From contig JAZBQD010000019.1 in assembly GCA_036583965.1 (NCBI GenBank), positions 1,727,006-1,791,005 on the forward strand: a stretch of DNA of 64,000 nucleotides. Reading direction: 5' to 3'. Source of the stretch: Prunella strophiata (Eukaryota; Chordata; Aves; Passeriformes; Prunellidae). Below, piece after piece: positions 63,266 through 64,000 of this stretch. Within the stretch, counting starts at the first letter, position 1. Each line of letters opens with the position of its first letter. Under the pieces are notes generated by a model. It saw only the letters and a program-made list of their open reading frames with translations. It did not search any database and was not told where the DNA came from. A program made the position numbers and the translations under genes.

Positions 63266-64000
63266 AAACCTCTCTCATCCAAACCCAACAATTGATGCCA
63301 ATATGGAAAAGGACCTGGATTTCCTGACCTCTGCATTTGTGGGGTCGCAGCACAAACCAGCTCTGAGTGCTGAGAATTTGAAGCTCAAAGTTTTGGTACC
63401 TGTAGTGAAATGAAAACTTTTCTGAGGTGCTCATGACTGCAAAGATGAAACAGCTCCAAAGAAGCTTTGATGAGCTTCATCAGTAGGTTAATAATGTTTC
63501 CTGACATAACTGTTTTGTGTAGTCATGGTATTCCCAAAATGCAGCTACCAATTAAAGACTATTCAGAAATTAGTTTGTTTTATAGCAGAAGCAAACTAAT
63601 TATGGTCCTTAATGTAGCTTGGGAAAGGGATTACTTTGAAAAATGTGAAATAATAAGTTTGTTGTGTTCTCCTTCTTTGTCCTTCTCTGACCTCCCAAAA
63701 AACTTGCCAAGAGTCTTGAAATGCTGAGCACAGAATTAACTCAACCAAAAATAAACTGTTGGAGGATTACATTCAACAGCCCCAGTTTCCAGCAGCATCT
63801 TCTTAGAAGTAACCCTTGACTGTTACAATAAGTCTTTATAGTAGCTTGGAAATTGAAAATTATAACCCTGACTTTCAAAGAAACTGTGTAACAACTCCAG
63901 ATGGCTTGGAAATGAGAGCAAAACAGCTCTGCAGGATGGATTTCTCCAGGAAAGGTGGCAAAGGTTTAAAGCATCCATGTCCTACATGTCCCAACACAGC

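Larger units (their letters stand above)
60031..64000 (-). other. DNAAF2: DNAAF2 intron 1 (to the window edge)
   Basis: No further coding exon is recognised. It holds CR1 pieces at 61,745-61,915, 62,212-62,308 and 63,125-63,265, an A run at 61,106-61,126 and a repeat-free block at 62,500-62,900. The intron reading assumes that exon 1 lies beyond the window. Confidence 0.6.

Overview
The window is vertebrate nuclear DNA and almost certainly avian. Introns with GT/AG borders, CpG-island promoters and dozens of degraded CR1 (chicken repeat 1) LINE 3' ends in both orientations point to a bird. Four genes occur in the order RPS29(-), LRR1(+), MGAT2(+), DNAAF2(-), as in the human 14q21 block, with the 7SL RNA gene beside RPS29. 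The mammalian retrogene RPL36AL, which lies between LRR1 and MGAT2 in human, is not seen. The bird group cannot be fixed from sequence alone.

Layout. Positions 1-39,390 are a gene-poor flank made of CR1 fragments, solo LTRs, AT-rich retroelement-like blocks, tandem arrays and a few repeat-free stretches that look like conserved non-coding DNA. At 39.4-40.4 kb, RPS29 (minus) and a full-length 7SL RNA gene (plus) diverge from one CpG island with about 200 bp between their inferred starts. A 3.4-kb minisatellite of 17/19-bp units fills 40.8-44.15 kb up to the LRR1 CpG island. LRR1 has four exons between 44.54 and 51.40 kb. MGAT2 follows at 52.8-55.5 kb as a single-exon gene whose 5' end is replaced in this sequence by 442 uninterrupted CAG units. 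DNAAF2 occupies 57.3-60.03 kb and beyond on the minus strand; only its last two exons are here, and its large first exon should lie past 64,000.

Functions. The genes are physically linked but work separately: RPS29 in the 40S ribosomal subunit, 7SL as the signal recognition particle scaffold, LRR1 as the CUL2 substrate receptor that unloads the replicative helicase, MGAT2 in Golgi N-glycan branching, and DNAAF2 in cytoplasmic pre-assembly of ciliary dynein. The RPS29/7SL pair is the one place where shared regulation is plausible.

Most unusual points: the perfect (CAG)442 array that takes the place of the MGAT2 start codon and membrane anchor; the 3.4-kb array whose every unit ends in a splice-acceptor-like CCCCTCAG, just upstream of LRR1; an inverted-LTR composite element of 1.34 kb flanked by TCAA; the RPS29/7SL divergent unit with two perfect CRE sites; and three apparent +1 shifts in LRR1, which together with the CAG array raise a question about consensus quality in the GC-rich parts.
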